Shown here in pieces: positions 1 to 7,126 of a stretch of 12,548 bases of DNA. Location: contig JASBTC010000233.1 of NCBI GenBank assembly GCA_030148625.1, positions 1 to 12,548 on the forward strand, given 5' to 3'. Below the pieces are notes generated by a model. It searched no databases. It was not told the DNA's origin and saw nothing but the letters and a program-made list of their open reading frames with translations. The position numbers were made by a program, and so were the translations under genes. The DNA comes from Sphingobium sp. (lineage in GTDB: Bacteria; Pseudomonadota; Alphaproteobacteria; Sphingomonadales; Sphingomonadaceae). Positions within the stretch are counted from its first letter, which is position 1. Each line of letters begins with the position of its first letter.

Positions 1-1
1 G

Positions 2-280
2 CCTGTGGCTGAAGAGCCCGCAGCCGAAGAAGCTGCGGTCGAGCAGGCCGAGACCGTCGAAGTCGTGGCGGAGGCCGTCGAGGCCGCCACCGAAGAGCCC
101 ACCCCCGAGGCCGAAGCGGTCGTCGAGGCGGTTGCCGAGGAGGCTCCGGCCGCCGAAGCAGCGCCTGTCGCCGAGGAAGCCCCTGCCGCCGAGGAAGCTC
201 CGGTTGCTGAGGAAGCGCCCGCCGCCGAGGCAGAAGCTCCGGCTGCCGAAGCAGCCACTGAGGAAAAGGCCGAGGGCTGA
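2..280 (+). CDS. rpsP: 30S ribosomal protein S16, C-terminal tail (5' partial)
   Basis: Only the end of this gene is in the window; the reading frame is open to the left edge and stops with TGA at 278-280. The roughly 90 visible residues are almost entirely Ala, Glu, Pro and Val, in degenerate repeats of the type EEAPAAEEAPVAEEAPAAEA, so the segment is strongly acidic and probably disordered. No conserved S16 core is visible. The identification rests on position, directly before rimM in the usual rpsP-rimM order, and on general knowledge that S16 of sphingomonads and related alphaproteobacteria often carries such a tail. The GTG at position 5 is internal, not a start. Another protein with an Ala/Glu-rich end is possible but less likely given the 3-base spacing to rimM. 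Confidence 0.75.
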   Translation, partial: PVAEEPAAEEAAVEQAETVEVVAEAVEAATEEPTPEAEAVVEAVAEEAPAAEAAPVAEEAPAAEEAPVAEEAPAAEAEAPAAEAATEEKAEG

Positions 281-283
281 CCC

Positions 284-769
284 TTGACCGATCGCACCGT
301 CACGCTGGCCGTCATCATCGGCGCGCATGGCGTGACGGGCGAGGTGCGCCTGAAGCTGTTCACCGACGATGTGAATGGGCTGAAAGCGCATAAGAGCTTC
401 AGCAATGGCGCTCTGACCCTGAAAAGCGTGCGCGATGGCCCTAAGGGTGCCATCGCCCGCTTCGCCGAAATCCCCGACAGGACCGCCGCGGAGAAGTGCC
501 GGGGTACCGAGCTTTCGGTTCCGCGCGACGCATTGCCGCCGCTCGGGGAGGGCGAATATTATCATGCCGATCTGATCGGCCGGCCTGCCGTCTCGACCAA
601 TGGCGAGGCGCTGGGCGCCGTCGTCGCCGTCGAGAATTTCGGCGCGGGCGACATTCTCGAGATCGAACGGCCGACCGGCAAGCGCTTCATGGTACCGATG
701 AATGCTCAGGCCGTGCCCGAATGGGGCGAGCAGGTCGTGATCGACGCGGAATTCGCGGCTGCCGACTGA
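284..769 (+). CDS. rimM: Ribosome maturation factor RimM
   Basis: RimM is a cytoplasmic assembly factor for the 30S subunit; it binds S19 and assists maturation of the 16S rRNA head. The 161-residue product has the two expected parts. An N-terminal RimM barrel (about residues 5-88) opens with VTLAVIIGAHGVTGEVRLK. A C-terminal PRC-barrel (about 92-158) contains the characteristic EYYHADLIG followed by GEALGAVVAVENFGAGDILEI and a VPMNAQAVPEW stretch. Length is normal for the family. The start is TTG, placed 3 bases after the rpsP stop with GAGGG at 272-276 upstream. No other start codon lies near enough to include the conserved N-terminal strand, and the tight spacing suggests translational coupling to rpsP. 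Confidence 0.95.
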   Translation: MTDRTVTLAVIIGAHGVTGEVRLKLFTDDVNGLKAHKSFSNGALTLKSVRDGPKGAIARFAEIPDRTAAEKCRGTELSVPRDALPPLGEGEYYHADLIGRPAVSTNGEALGAVVAVENFGAGDILEIERPTGKRFMVPMNAQAVPEWGEQVVIDAEFAAAD

Positions 770-823
770 CGCGGCGTTTGGCGTCTCCGCCAGGCTTTCA
801 CGCATATTTCCGGATAAAGTTGT

Positions 824-846
824 AAGGAATCCTCTTCCGTCGTCAT
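824..846 (+). promoter_or_regulatory. Putative ECF sigma-dependent promoter of the sigma/FecR operon
   Basis: AAGGAAT (824-830), ten bases, then CGTCAT (841-846). The same arrangement with the same ten-base spacer occurs upstream of the TonB-dependent receptor at 2610-2632. GGAA-type -35 and CGTC-type -10 elements are typical of ECF sigma factors. The ten-base gap is shorter than the classical ECF spacer, so the exact hexamer boundaries are uncertain. Presence upstream of both transcription units of the locus suggests autoregulation by the encoded sigma factor. Confidence 0.5.
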
Positions 847-941
847 CATGCCATGGAGGAAAGCTCCACGGGATGACGATGTCGGGCGATATGCACCTTG
901 TAGCGATCATGCGCCTGGCGGTCCGTACCGCGACCATGACC

Positions 942-948
942 GGGAAGG
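942..948 (+). promoter_or_regulatory. Ribosome binding site deciding the sigma factor start
   Basis: GGGAAGG ends 7 bases before the TTG at 956, an ideal spacing. The in-frame ATG at 848 has only AAGGA about 19 bases upstream and sits directly on the putative -10 element, so it would not be inside the transcript. Confidence 0.6.
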
Positions 949-955
949 TGAAGCC

Positions 956-1483
956 TTGAACGCCGCCACGCCGCCATTGCAAGCCGCGGATGCAAAGGTG
1001 GTTGCCGATCTTTCCGCGCGCTATGCCGATGCGATCCGGCGATATTTTTCCCGGCGGCTGGCGGGGGCGGGCGATGTCGAGGATCTGACCCAAGAGGTTT
1101 TCCTGCGCCTGCTGCGACGCGCCCGGCTGGGCGATATCGACAATGTCGAAGGCTATATCTTCCAGATCGCCGCCAATCTGTTGCGCGAACGCGGGCGGCA
1201 TCGGATCCGGCGCAGGCTGGATGTGGAACATCCATATGATGACGATTATGCCGATACGCATGACGAATTGTCGCCCGAACGGATCCTGCTCGGCAAAGAG
1301 GCCTATCGTCTGATGGTGCAGGCGTTGCAGGAATTGCCCGAACGCGTGCGGACCGTGTTTGTCCTCAATCGTTTTGAGGAACTGACGGGCGTACAGATCG
1401 CGCAGCGCCTGGGTGTCGCGGTCAGCACCGTCGAGAAGGACATGATGCGGGCGATCGCCTATCTGCGGACGCGCCTGCAATGA
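956..1483 (+). CDS. FecI-type ECF RNA polymerase sigma factor
   Basis: This is a 175-residue cytoplasmic sigma factor that would direct RNA polymerase to the promoters of this locus. Sigma region 2 (about residues 22-84) contains RYADAIRRYFSRRLAG, then GDVEDLTQEVFLRLLRRA and VEGYIFQIAANLLRER. Sigma region 4 (about 117-170) contains ALQELPERVRTVFVLNRFEE and the helix-turn-helix GVQIAQRLGVAVSTVEKDMM, a form typical of FecI-like iron/TonB-linked sigma factors. No extra C-terminal domain is present. The reading frame extends up to ATG 848, but the added 36 residues look non-conserved and that ATG overlaps the promoter motif, so TTG 956 is preferred. An FecR-like partner follows 7 bases after the stop. 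The pair plus an STN-bearing receptor forms a classic cell-surface signalling set. Confidence 0.9.
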   Translation: MNAATPPLQAADAKVVADLSARYADAIRRYFSRRLAGAGDVEDLTQEVFLRLLRRARLGDIDNVEGYIFQIAANLLRERGRHRIRRRLDVEHPYDDDYADTHDELSPERILLGKEAYRLMVQALQELPERVRTVFVLNRFEELTGVQIAQRLGVAVSTVEKDMMRAIAYLRTRLQ

Positions 1484-1514
1484 TGCGGACATGTCTGCAA
1501 TGATCCGGCCAGGA
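1475..1514 (+). repeat. Imperfect 20-bp tandem duplication across the sigma/FecR junction
   Basis: Two adjacent 20-base units, 1475-1494 and 1495-1514, both begin CTGCAATGAT and match at 16 of 20 positions. The first contains the sigma stop TGA (1481-1483). The second contains an ATG (1500-1502) in the FecR frame, inside an ATGA. Removing one unit would give a stop/start ATGA overlap between the two genes, so the present gap may come from a small duplication. Confidence 0.75.
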
Positions 1515-2588
1515 CGGACCGGCGCCGATAACGGCATGTCGCGCGAGGACGATTCCGCCCTTTACTGGCTTGCGCGCCATCGGCTGAAGCTGATGACGAA
1601 GCGGGACGAAGCATCCTTCGAGGCCTGGATGCGCGACCCGGCCAATGCGCTCGCCTATCGGGACGCGGAGGCCGGGGTGGAGGATTTCGGTGCGATCGCA
1701 TCGGATGAGGATGTTCGCACTATGCGGAAAGCGGCCCTGGCCATGGGACCGGCGCCCAGGCGGATTTCCGTGCCGCTGCGTCTGGTCGCCGCTTCGGCGG
1801 CGATCGCCATGGGCGCGGGCATCTGGTTCACCATTGCCCGCCCGGCGGGCGACATATCCCCGCTGGCTACGATCGTTGCAGGGAGGGATCAGTCGCCTGC
1901 CGACGCGGCAGCGCGGCGTTATGTCACCAAAATAGGGGAACGGTCGCGATTCACACTCGATGACGGGTCGATCGTGTCGCTCAACACCAACAGCGTCCTG
2001 GAGGTCGCTTTCACGCCCGGCCGGCGCGATGTGCGTCTGCTCCAGGGCGAGGGTCTGTTTCAGGTCGCCAAGAACAAGGACCGTCCGTTCGTCGTGACTG
2101 CGGGCGGCTTGCGGACCACAGCGGTTGGAACCGCCTTCGACGTTCGTGTGGATCGGGGCCGGGTGCGTATCGTCCTGACCGCCGGCCGGGTGGTCGTCGA
2201 TTCGGTGCGTGCGGCCGGTGCGCCGGGAAATCTGCCGGCGATGGATCCCATCAGCCTTCAGCCGGGCGAACAGCTTGCCACCGACGAGACTCATGCCGTG
2301 GTGGTCAGCGCGGCCGATGTCGAGCAGGCGACCAGTTGGCGGCAGGGCCAACTCATCTTCCGCGACGAACCACTGGCCTCGGCGCTGGCGGAGATGAACC
2401 GCTATACGCGCGACCAGATCATCGTCGAGGATCCAAAGATCGCGAACCTGCGGGTCAGCGGAGTCTTCAGCACCGCGCGGCCGGAAAATTTCCTTGCCGC
2501 TATGACCGCATTCTATCCGCTGGAGGTTCGTCGCCCCGCGCAAGGCGCGGTGATTCTGGACTGGAGCGGGGCCAAATCGGACCAATGA
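1491..2588 (+). CDS. FecR-family anti-sigma factor / transmembrane sensor
   Basis: FecR proteins sit in the inner membrane. They contact the sigma factor in the cytoplasm and the receptor STN domain in the periplasm, passing on the signal that the receptor is loaded. In this 365-residue product the cytoplasmic N-terminal part (about 20-60, DUF4880-like) has SALYWLARHRLKLMTKRDEA and FEAWMRDPANALAYRDAE. One membrane helix lies at about 95-115 (VPLRLVAASAAIAMGAGIWF). The periplasmic FecR domain (about 143-240) contains GERSRFTLDDGSIVSLNTNS and LLQGEGLFQVAKNKDRPFVV, then GTAFDVRV. A C-terminal DUF4974/STN-like part (about 283-357) contains GQLIFRDEPLASALAEMNRY. The start is uncertain: ATG 1491, ATG 1500 and ATG 1536 are all in frame and none has a clear ribosome binding site. 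ATG 1491, 7 bases after the sigma stop, is reported; 1500 is a good alternative. Confidence 0.9.
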   Translation: MSAMIRPGRTGADNGMSREDDSALYWLARHRLKLMTKRDEASFEAWMRDPANALAYRDAEAGVEDFGAIASDEDVRTMRKAALAMGPAPRRISVPLRLVAASAAIAMGAGIWFTIARPAGDISPLATIVAGRDQSPADAAARRYVTKIGERSRFTLDDGSIVSLNTNSVLEVAFTPGRRDVRLLQGEGLFQVAKNKDRPFVVTAGGLRTTAVGTAFDVRVDRGRVRIVLTAGRVVVDSVRAAGAPGNLPAMDPISLQPGEQLATDETHAVVVSAADVEQATSWRQGQLIFRDEPLASALAEMNRYTRDQIIVEDPKIANLRVSGVFSTARPENFLAAMTAFYPLEVRRPAQGAVILDWSGAKSDQ

Positions 2589-2590
2589 GA

Positions 2591-2619
2591 AAAAATTCTC
2601 CGAACTCGGGAGGGATTTT
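2591..2619 (+). terminator. Possible terminator-like stem-loop after the FecR gene
   Basis: Arms at 2591-2601 (AAAAATTCTCC) and 2609-2619 (GGAGGGATTTT) can pair through a CTCC/GGAG core, two G-U wobbles, one A-A mismatch and four A-T pairs, around a 7-base loop. The right arm ends in TTTT. It lies just after the FecR stop and its right arm overlaps the -35 part of the receptor promoter motif. The stem is imperfect and AT-ended, so this is a weak call. Confidence 0.3.
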
Positions 2620-2632
2620 CTGATTGCGTCAT
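2610..2632 (+). promoter_or_regulatory. Putative ECF sigma-dependent promoter of the receptor-hydrolase operon
   Basis: GAGGGAT (2610-2616), ten bases, then CGTCAT (2627-2632), matching the motif at 824-846 in sequence and spacing. Over 26 aligned bases starting at AGG[A/G]AT and including CGTCATC, most positions agree. A transcription start a few bases downstream would leave a leader of about 55-60 bases before the ATG at 2697. Confidence 0.55.
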
Positions 2633-2682
2633 CTTTCTCCTCCGAGGCCGCGGAACTGCGGTGATCGCGCCGTCAATGGCGC

Positions 2683-2690
2683 AGGGGAGG
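2683..2690 (+). promoter_or_regulatory. Ribosome binding site deciding the receptor start
   Basis: AGGGGAGG ends 6 bases before ATG 2697. In-frame upstream starts (GTG 2661, ATG 2676) have no such site, and starting there would put extra residues before a normal signal peptide. Confidence 0.75.
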
Positions 2691-2696
2691 CTTTTT

Positions 2697-5159
2697 ATGT
2701 TTTCAGGCGGATTTGGCGGCGTGCGATCATGGGCTCTTGTCGGGACGGCCCTGGTCCTGACGGCTTCGCCGGCGGCGGCACAGACCATGCGGAGCTTCAA
2801 CATCCCGCGTCAGGATCTCTCCAGCGCGCTGGAGCTGTTCGGCAAGCAGAGCGGCGCCGAAATCGTCTTCGATGCGAATGACGTGCGCAATCGGCTGTCC
2901 GGGCCGCTGCGCGGCAATGTCGAGCCTGTGCAGGCGCTCGAGAGGATCCTGCTCGGAACCGGCCTGACCTTCCAGCGGGTCAATGCCAGCACCTTTGTGG
3001 TGAAGCGGAGCGGCGGCGCGCGCAGCGGCCCGACCAGCGCCGCCGTGGAGACGATCGAAACCGACCCCGAAGACTATCCGGAGATCGTGGTGACGGGGCA
3101 GAAGCGCCTCGAGCGGGCACAGGATGTGCCGATCTCGATCAGCGTCGTCGGCACCCGGCAGCTCGAACGCCTGCATGCCAGCAGCCTGCATGACTATGCA
3201 GCCTATGTGCCCGGCCTGATCGTCGAGAGCGGCGGGTCCGCCGGCCAGGCATCGATCACGATGCGCGGGCTGAATGCGCGCGGCGATACCACGATGGTCG
3301 CGACCTATATCGACGAGGCGCCGCTGGGATCGAGCAACGGCTATTCGGCGGAGGCCGCGACGTCGTTCGACATGATGCCCTATGATCTGGAGCGGGTCGA
3401 AGTCCTGCGCGGTCCCCAGGGCACGCTCTACGGCGCGAACAGCATGGGCGGCCTGCTCAAATATGTGACGCGCGGCCCCGATCTGAACGATTTCGAGATG
3501 CGCGTGGGCGGCGAGGGCTTCGCGACAAAGGGCGCTTCGGATCCGGGCTATGCCGGCCGGGTCAGCCTGAACGTGCCGATCGTTGCGGGCGAACTTGCCG
3601 TGCGGGCGAGTCTGTTCCGCCAGGATACGCCCGGCTTCATCGACAATTATGTCACCGGTCGGAAAGACCAGAACACGTTGTTGCAGCAGGGCGGGCGGAT
3701 CGCGTTGCTCTGGAAACCCAGCGACCAGCTTTCGATCAAGCTGACCGCGATCACGCAGCGCATCACGTCCGACGACAATGCGATCGTGGCACGCGACACG
3801 GACGGGGCCGTCGCGCTGGGGCCGCTCGGCGGTGATCTGACCAACGGAAATCTTCTGCGCGAGCCGTTCAGAAAAAAAGTGCATTTCCTGGCTTCGACGG
3901 TGACCTGGAAACTGGGCTGGGCCGAATTCACCTCGGCGACCAGCTATTCGCGATCCAGCCTGCTGGGCGTGCAGGATTTTTCGGCGATCTTCGGCGCTGC
4001 GCTTCCGGAGCCGGGGCTGTCGGGGCTGGAATCGCGTGCCCGGCTCAGTCGCTTCACCCAGGAATTGCGACTGGCCTCGTCGCCGGGGCGGTTGCAATGG
4101 ATGCTCGGCCTCTATTTCAACGACGAGCAGACCAAGGCGAGTCAGCTTCTCACCGCCAAGGATATCGTCACCGGTGCCGGCGTACCGGGGTTCGATCCGA
4201 TCATGTCGGCCGATCTCGACAGTGGCTATCGCGAGATCGCGGCCTTCGCCAACGCGACCGTCAAACTGTCCGAGGCATTCGACATCACCGGCGGACTGCG
4301 CTGGGCGCGCAATACGCAATCGCTGCACCAGAATACTGCCCGCAACCTGCTGGATCCGCTTGCGGAGGGGGCAGCGCATGGCCGTTCGCGGGACGATGTG
4401 GTGACCTATGCGATCAGCCCGCAATATCGCCTGAGCCGGAACGTGATGTTCTATGCGCGCGTGGCCAGCGGCTATCGGCCGGGCGGGCCGAACCCGATCC
4501 TGCCCGGCGTGCCGCGACAGGTGGATGCCGACACCATCGTCAATTATGAAGCCGGCTTCAAAGGCGATCTGTTCGATCGCCTCCTCCATGTCGACGTCTC
4601 GGTCTATCGCATCGACTGGAAGAACATCCAGGTCGAGACGACGACCGAGCAGAATCTCAGCTATGGCGCCAATGGCGGCACGGCCCGCAGCCAGGGCGTC
4701 GAACTTGCCGCGCTGCTTCAGCCGGCCAAGGGCCTGACGCTCGGTTTCAACACTGCCTATACCGACGCCTTTCTCACCGAAGCGGTGCCGGACGAGGGCT
4801 GGGCGAACGGCGCGCGCCTGCCGGCGGCGCCGCGCTGGACGCGGTCGCTGACCGCGAGCTACGGTTTCGCGATCGGCGGAGAGTGGCGTGCGGACCTCGG
4901 TGCCGGCTATCGCTATATCGGCAAGCGACGGAACAGCGTCGAGGGAACGGAAAACGGTCTGATCCTGCCGGCCTATGACGCGATCGACCTGCAGGCGAGC
5001 ATTTCCAGCGGCCGCTGGAACTTCGGCCTTTACGTCCGGAACCTCACGGATCGCAGGGCCTATACCAACAGTGCCCTGATCTCGACCTTCCGTAACTATG
5101 TTTCGTCCGTCGTGCTGCAGCCGCGGACCATCGGGTTGAGCCTCGATGCCACTTTCTGA
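2697..5159 (+). CDS. TonB-dependent outer membrane receptor with N-terminal STN signalling domain
   Basis: An energised outer-membrane importer that also acts as a signal transducer. The 820-residue protein starts with a Sec signal peptide (about 1-29, WALVGTALVLTASPAAAQ). An STN domain follows (about 33-103, SFNIPRQDLSSALELFGKQS to STFVVK), the part that would contact FecR. A likely TonB-box region, PEIVVTGQK, lies near residues 128-136. The plug (about 138-260) has the hallmark RVEVLRGPQGTLYGANSMGG. The rest is a 22-strand-type barrel that ends in a terminal Phe, as expected for barrel insertion. The ligand cannot be inferred: no siderophore-specific signature was recognised, and the neighbours are hydrolases, with no iron-uptake genes in the window. 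The hydrolase gene begins 16 bases after its stop, so co-transcription is very likely. Confidence 0.95.
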   Translation: MFSGGFGGVRSWALVGTALVLTASPAAAQTMRSFNIPRQDLSSALELFGKQSGAEIVFDANDVRNRLSGPLRGNVEPVQALERILLGTGLTFQRVNASTFVVKRSGGARSGPTSAAVETIETDPEDYPEIVVTGQKRLERAQDVPISISVVGTRQLERLHASSLHDYAAYVPGLIVESGGSAGQASITMRGLNARGDTTMVATYIDEAPLGSSNGYSAEAATSFDMMPYDLERVEVLRGPQGTLYGANSMGGLLKYVTRGPDLNDFEMRVGGEGFATKGASDPGYAGRVSLNVPIVAGELAVRASLFRQDTPGFIDNYVTGRKDQNTLLQQGGRIALLWKPSDQLSIKLTAITQRITSDDNAIVARDTDGAVALGPLGGDLTNGNLLREPFRKKVHFLASTVTWKLGWAEFTSATSYSRSSLLGVQDFSAIFGAALPEPGLSGLESRARLSRFTQELRLASSPGRLQWMLGLYFNDEQTKASQLLTAKDIVTGAGVPGFDPIMSADLDSGYREIAAFANATVKLSEAFDITGGLRWARNTQSLHQNTARNLLDPLAEGAAHGRSRDDVVTYAISPQYRLSRNVMFYARVASGYRPGGPNPILPGVPRQVDADTIVNYEAGFKGDLFDRLLHVDVSVYRIDWKNIQVETTTEQNLSYGANGGTARSQGVELAALLQPAKGLTLGFNTAYTDAFLTEAVPDEGWANGARLPAAPRWTRSLTASYGFAIGGEWRADLGAGYRYIGKRRNSVEGTENGLILPAYDAIDLQASISSGRWNFGLYVRNLTDRRAYTNSALISTFRNYVSSVVLQPRTIGLSLDATF

Positions 5160-5163
5160 AATC

Positions 5164-5173
5164 GGGAGAAGGA
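5164..5173 (+). promoter_or_regulatory. Ribosome binding site deciding the first hydrolase start
   Basis: GGGAGAAGGA lies directly before GTG 5176; its GGAG core (5165-5168) ends 7 bases from that GTG. The alternative in-frame ATG at 5146 overlaps the receptor gene and has no purine-rich site upstream. Confidence 0.65.
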
Positions 5174-5175
5174 CC

Positions 5176-7113
5176 GTGAAGGGTTCCGCAAGGACAATCC
5201 TGCTGGGCGTGCTGGCGAGCCTGTTGATGGGAACCGGTGCGTTGCTGATCGCCGCCCGGCCGGAACCGATCCCGTTGGTCGCATCGGCGCCGGCCGCTCC
5301 CTCGGCCGGGGCCGAGCCCGAAATCGCGATGCTCGAACCGTTCATCGACGGACTGATGAAGTCGGAAATGGATCATGGAAAGATCCCCGGCGGCGTCATC
5401 TCGATCGTGAAGGACGGCAAGCTCCTGTTCGCCAAGGGCTATGGCTTCTCCGATATCGAGCGCGGCGCACCGGTCGATCCCGAAAAGCACCTGTTCCGCA
5501 TCGCGTCGACCACGAAACTCTTCACTTGGACGGCGGTGATGCAGCTTGTCGAGCAGGGCAGGCTCGACCTCGATGCCGACATCAACACCTATCTCCGGAC
5601 CTTCAAGATTCCGGCAACCTACAAGCAGCCGATCACGCTGCGCCATTTGATGACGCATACGGCCGGCTTCGAAGAAGGGGGCGTCGGCTATGGCATCACC
5701 ACCGATCTGAAGGGCGCGCCGTCGATCGCACAGAAACTGGCCGCGCATATCCCGGCCCGTGTCAGCCCGCCCGGCACGATGCCGTCCTATTCCAACTATG
5801 GCGCGGCGCTTGCCGGACTGATCGTCGAACAGGTCAGCGGCATCCCCTATGAAGACTATGTCGAACAGCGCATCTTCGCGCCGCTCGGCATGCGCTACGC
5901 CACGGTTCACGAACCGGTGCCGGCCGCGCTCGCGCCGTTCAAGGTGGTGGGCTATGCCCGCGAGGGCGGTGGTTTCGTGCGCAAGCCGGCCACCTATGAA
6001 GGCGGTTTCCGCCCGGCAGGATCGGGATCTGTCTCTGCGATCGACATGACCCATTTCATGATCGCGGCGTTGCAGGGCGGCCAGTATGAAGGCAAATCCA
6101 TTCTGACGCCTACGAGCATGCAGCGCATGCAGAGCCCCTCCTTCACGCTCGATCCGCGACTGCCCCCGATCGGACTGGGCTATTATGGGCAGAATATCGG
6201 TGGCGAGCGCGCCTGGGCGCATGGTGGTTCTGATCCGCTGTTCAACACCGAAATGTATCTGTTCCCAGCGCGACAGCTTGGCGTCTTCATCTCGTTCAGC
6301 GGCGGGCAGGGTGATGTTGCCGCCGAAAATCTGGCCAAGGCGCTGATCGCCCGGCTTTATCCCAAGCCGCAAACAGCACCGAACGCCATGGCGACGGGCT
6401 CGCTCGAGAAATATGCGGGCAGCTATGAATTCACGCGACGCAATCACAGCGATATCGACAAAGTCTACGGCCTGTTGTCGCAACTGTCCGTCTCGGTCTC
6501 GGACAACCGGCTGAGCATGGGATCGGGTGACGAGGAGGTGCAGTTGGCGCCGATCGCGCCCAATCTGTTCCAGGAAGTCGGCGGAACCCGGCAAATCGCC
6601 TTTCGCACCAACGCCGCCGGCGACGTCACCCACATGTTCCTCGATTTCCTGTCGTTCGCGCCGCTCGAACGCGTCCCGTTCTTCGACAGGAACGGTTTCT
6701 GGTATCCCGTGCTTGGCCTGTCGCTCGCGCTGTTCGTCTCAGTGATCCTCGGTCTCTTCTATCGGGCACGCCTGATCGCCGCGATGACGCGGCCGGAGCG
6801 GCGAGCGGTGTGGCTGTCGGCGGCGGTCGCGATCTGGGGGACGCTCAGCGTCGTCGTCCTCGCCTTCCTGCTGGTCGCGACCGATCTGGTCGAGCGGCTC
6901 AGCCAGGTCCCGACCTCGTGGACGGTCGCGCTGGCGATGCCGATCCTTTTCATCGGCCTGACCGCAGTGTTCCTGCTGACCCTGCTGAAGGCGTGGGCCG
7001 GGAGATACTGGAACCTTCGCAGCCGCCTCTATCACACAGCAGTGGGCGTGGCCGCGATCATGCTGACGCTATTCTTCCTGAAATGGAATCTGGTCGGCTG
7101 GAATTTTGGATGA
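5176..7113 (+). CDS. Membrane-anchored serine hydrolase (class C beta-lactamase/S12 fold) with four C-terminal helices
   Basis: A 645-residue protein with a catalytic domain and a membrane domain. An N-terminal hydrophobic stretch (about residues 8-27) is a signal peptide or anchor. The catalytic domain (about 52-395) has the three S12-type motifs: S111-T-T-K114 (nucleophile and base), Y205-S-N207 and H349-G-G351. HTAGFEEGG lies between the first two. A linking beta-rich region (about 408-500) contains EKYAGSYEF. Four membrane segments follow at about 509-530, 545-570, 583-607 and 620-637. The hydrolase domain is therefore predicted to face the periplasm. HxG in place of KTG resembles D-aminopeptidases and esterases of this fold more than true beta-lactamases. 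GTG 5176 is preferred on its ribosome binding site; ATG 5146 would add 10 residues and overlap the receptor gene. The next gene starts 13 bases after the stop. Confidence 0.88.
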   Translation: MKGSARTILLGVLASLLMGTGALLIAARPEPIPLVASAPAAPSAGAEPEIAMLEPFIDGLMKSEMDHGKIPGGVISIVKDGKLLFAKGYGFSDIERGAPVDPEKHLFRIASTTKLFTWTAVMQLVEQGRLDLDADINTYLRTFKIPATYKQPITLRHLMTHTAGFEEGGVGYGITTDLKGAPSIAQKLAAHIPARVSPPGTMPSYSNYGAALAGLIVEQVSGIPYEDYVEQRIFAPLGMRYATVHEPVPAALAPFKVVGYAREGGGFVRKPATYEGGFRPAGSGSVSAIDMTHFMIAALQGGQYEGKSILTPTSMQRMQSPSFTLDPRLPPIGLGYYGQNIGGERAWAHGGSDPLFNTEMYLFPARQLGVFISFSGGQGDVAAENLAKALIARLYPKPQTAPNAMATGSLEKYAGSYEFTRRNHSDIDKVYGLLSQLSVSVSDNRLSMGSGDEEVQLAPIAPNLFQEVGGTRQIAFRTNAAGDVTHMFLDFLSFAPLERVPFFDRNGFWYPVLGLSLALFVSVILGLFYRARLIAAMTRPERRAVWLSAAVAIWGTLSVVVLAFLLVATDLVERLSQVPTSWTVALAMPILFIGLTAVFLLTLLKAWAGRYWNLRSRLYHTAVGVAAIMLTLFFLKWNLVGWNFG

Positions 7114-7126
7114 ACGGGATCGTGCA

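Noticed and set aside
780..791. Small hairpin GGCG-TCTC-CGCC after rimM as an intrinsic terminator.
   Set aside because: Only four base pairs and no T-run follows. The rest of the 770-955 gap shows only the putative promoter and the ribosome binding site.
848..955. N-terminal extension of the sigma factor from ATG 848.
   Set aside because: The ATG is on the putative promoter and lacks a well-spaced ribosome binding site; the extension has no recognisable domain.
956..5159. Lasso-peptide isopeptidase/receptor cluster, which in sphingomonads also pairs FecI/FecR and a TonB receptor.
   Set aside because: No precursor peptide, maturation enzymes or prolyl-oligopeptidase-type isopeptidase is visible; the hydrolases are of a different fold. 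The window cannot exclude genes elsewhere.
2727..5345. Very long minus-strand open frame (872 codons) opposite the receptor gene, with others at 5044-6633, 7148-8884, 8779-10437 and 10600-12390.
   Set aside because: They mirror well-supported + strand genes, have Arg/Ala/Gly-rich, motif-free translations, and are expected from high GC at third codon positions.
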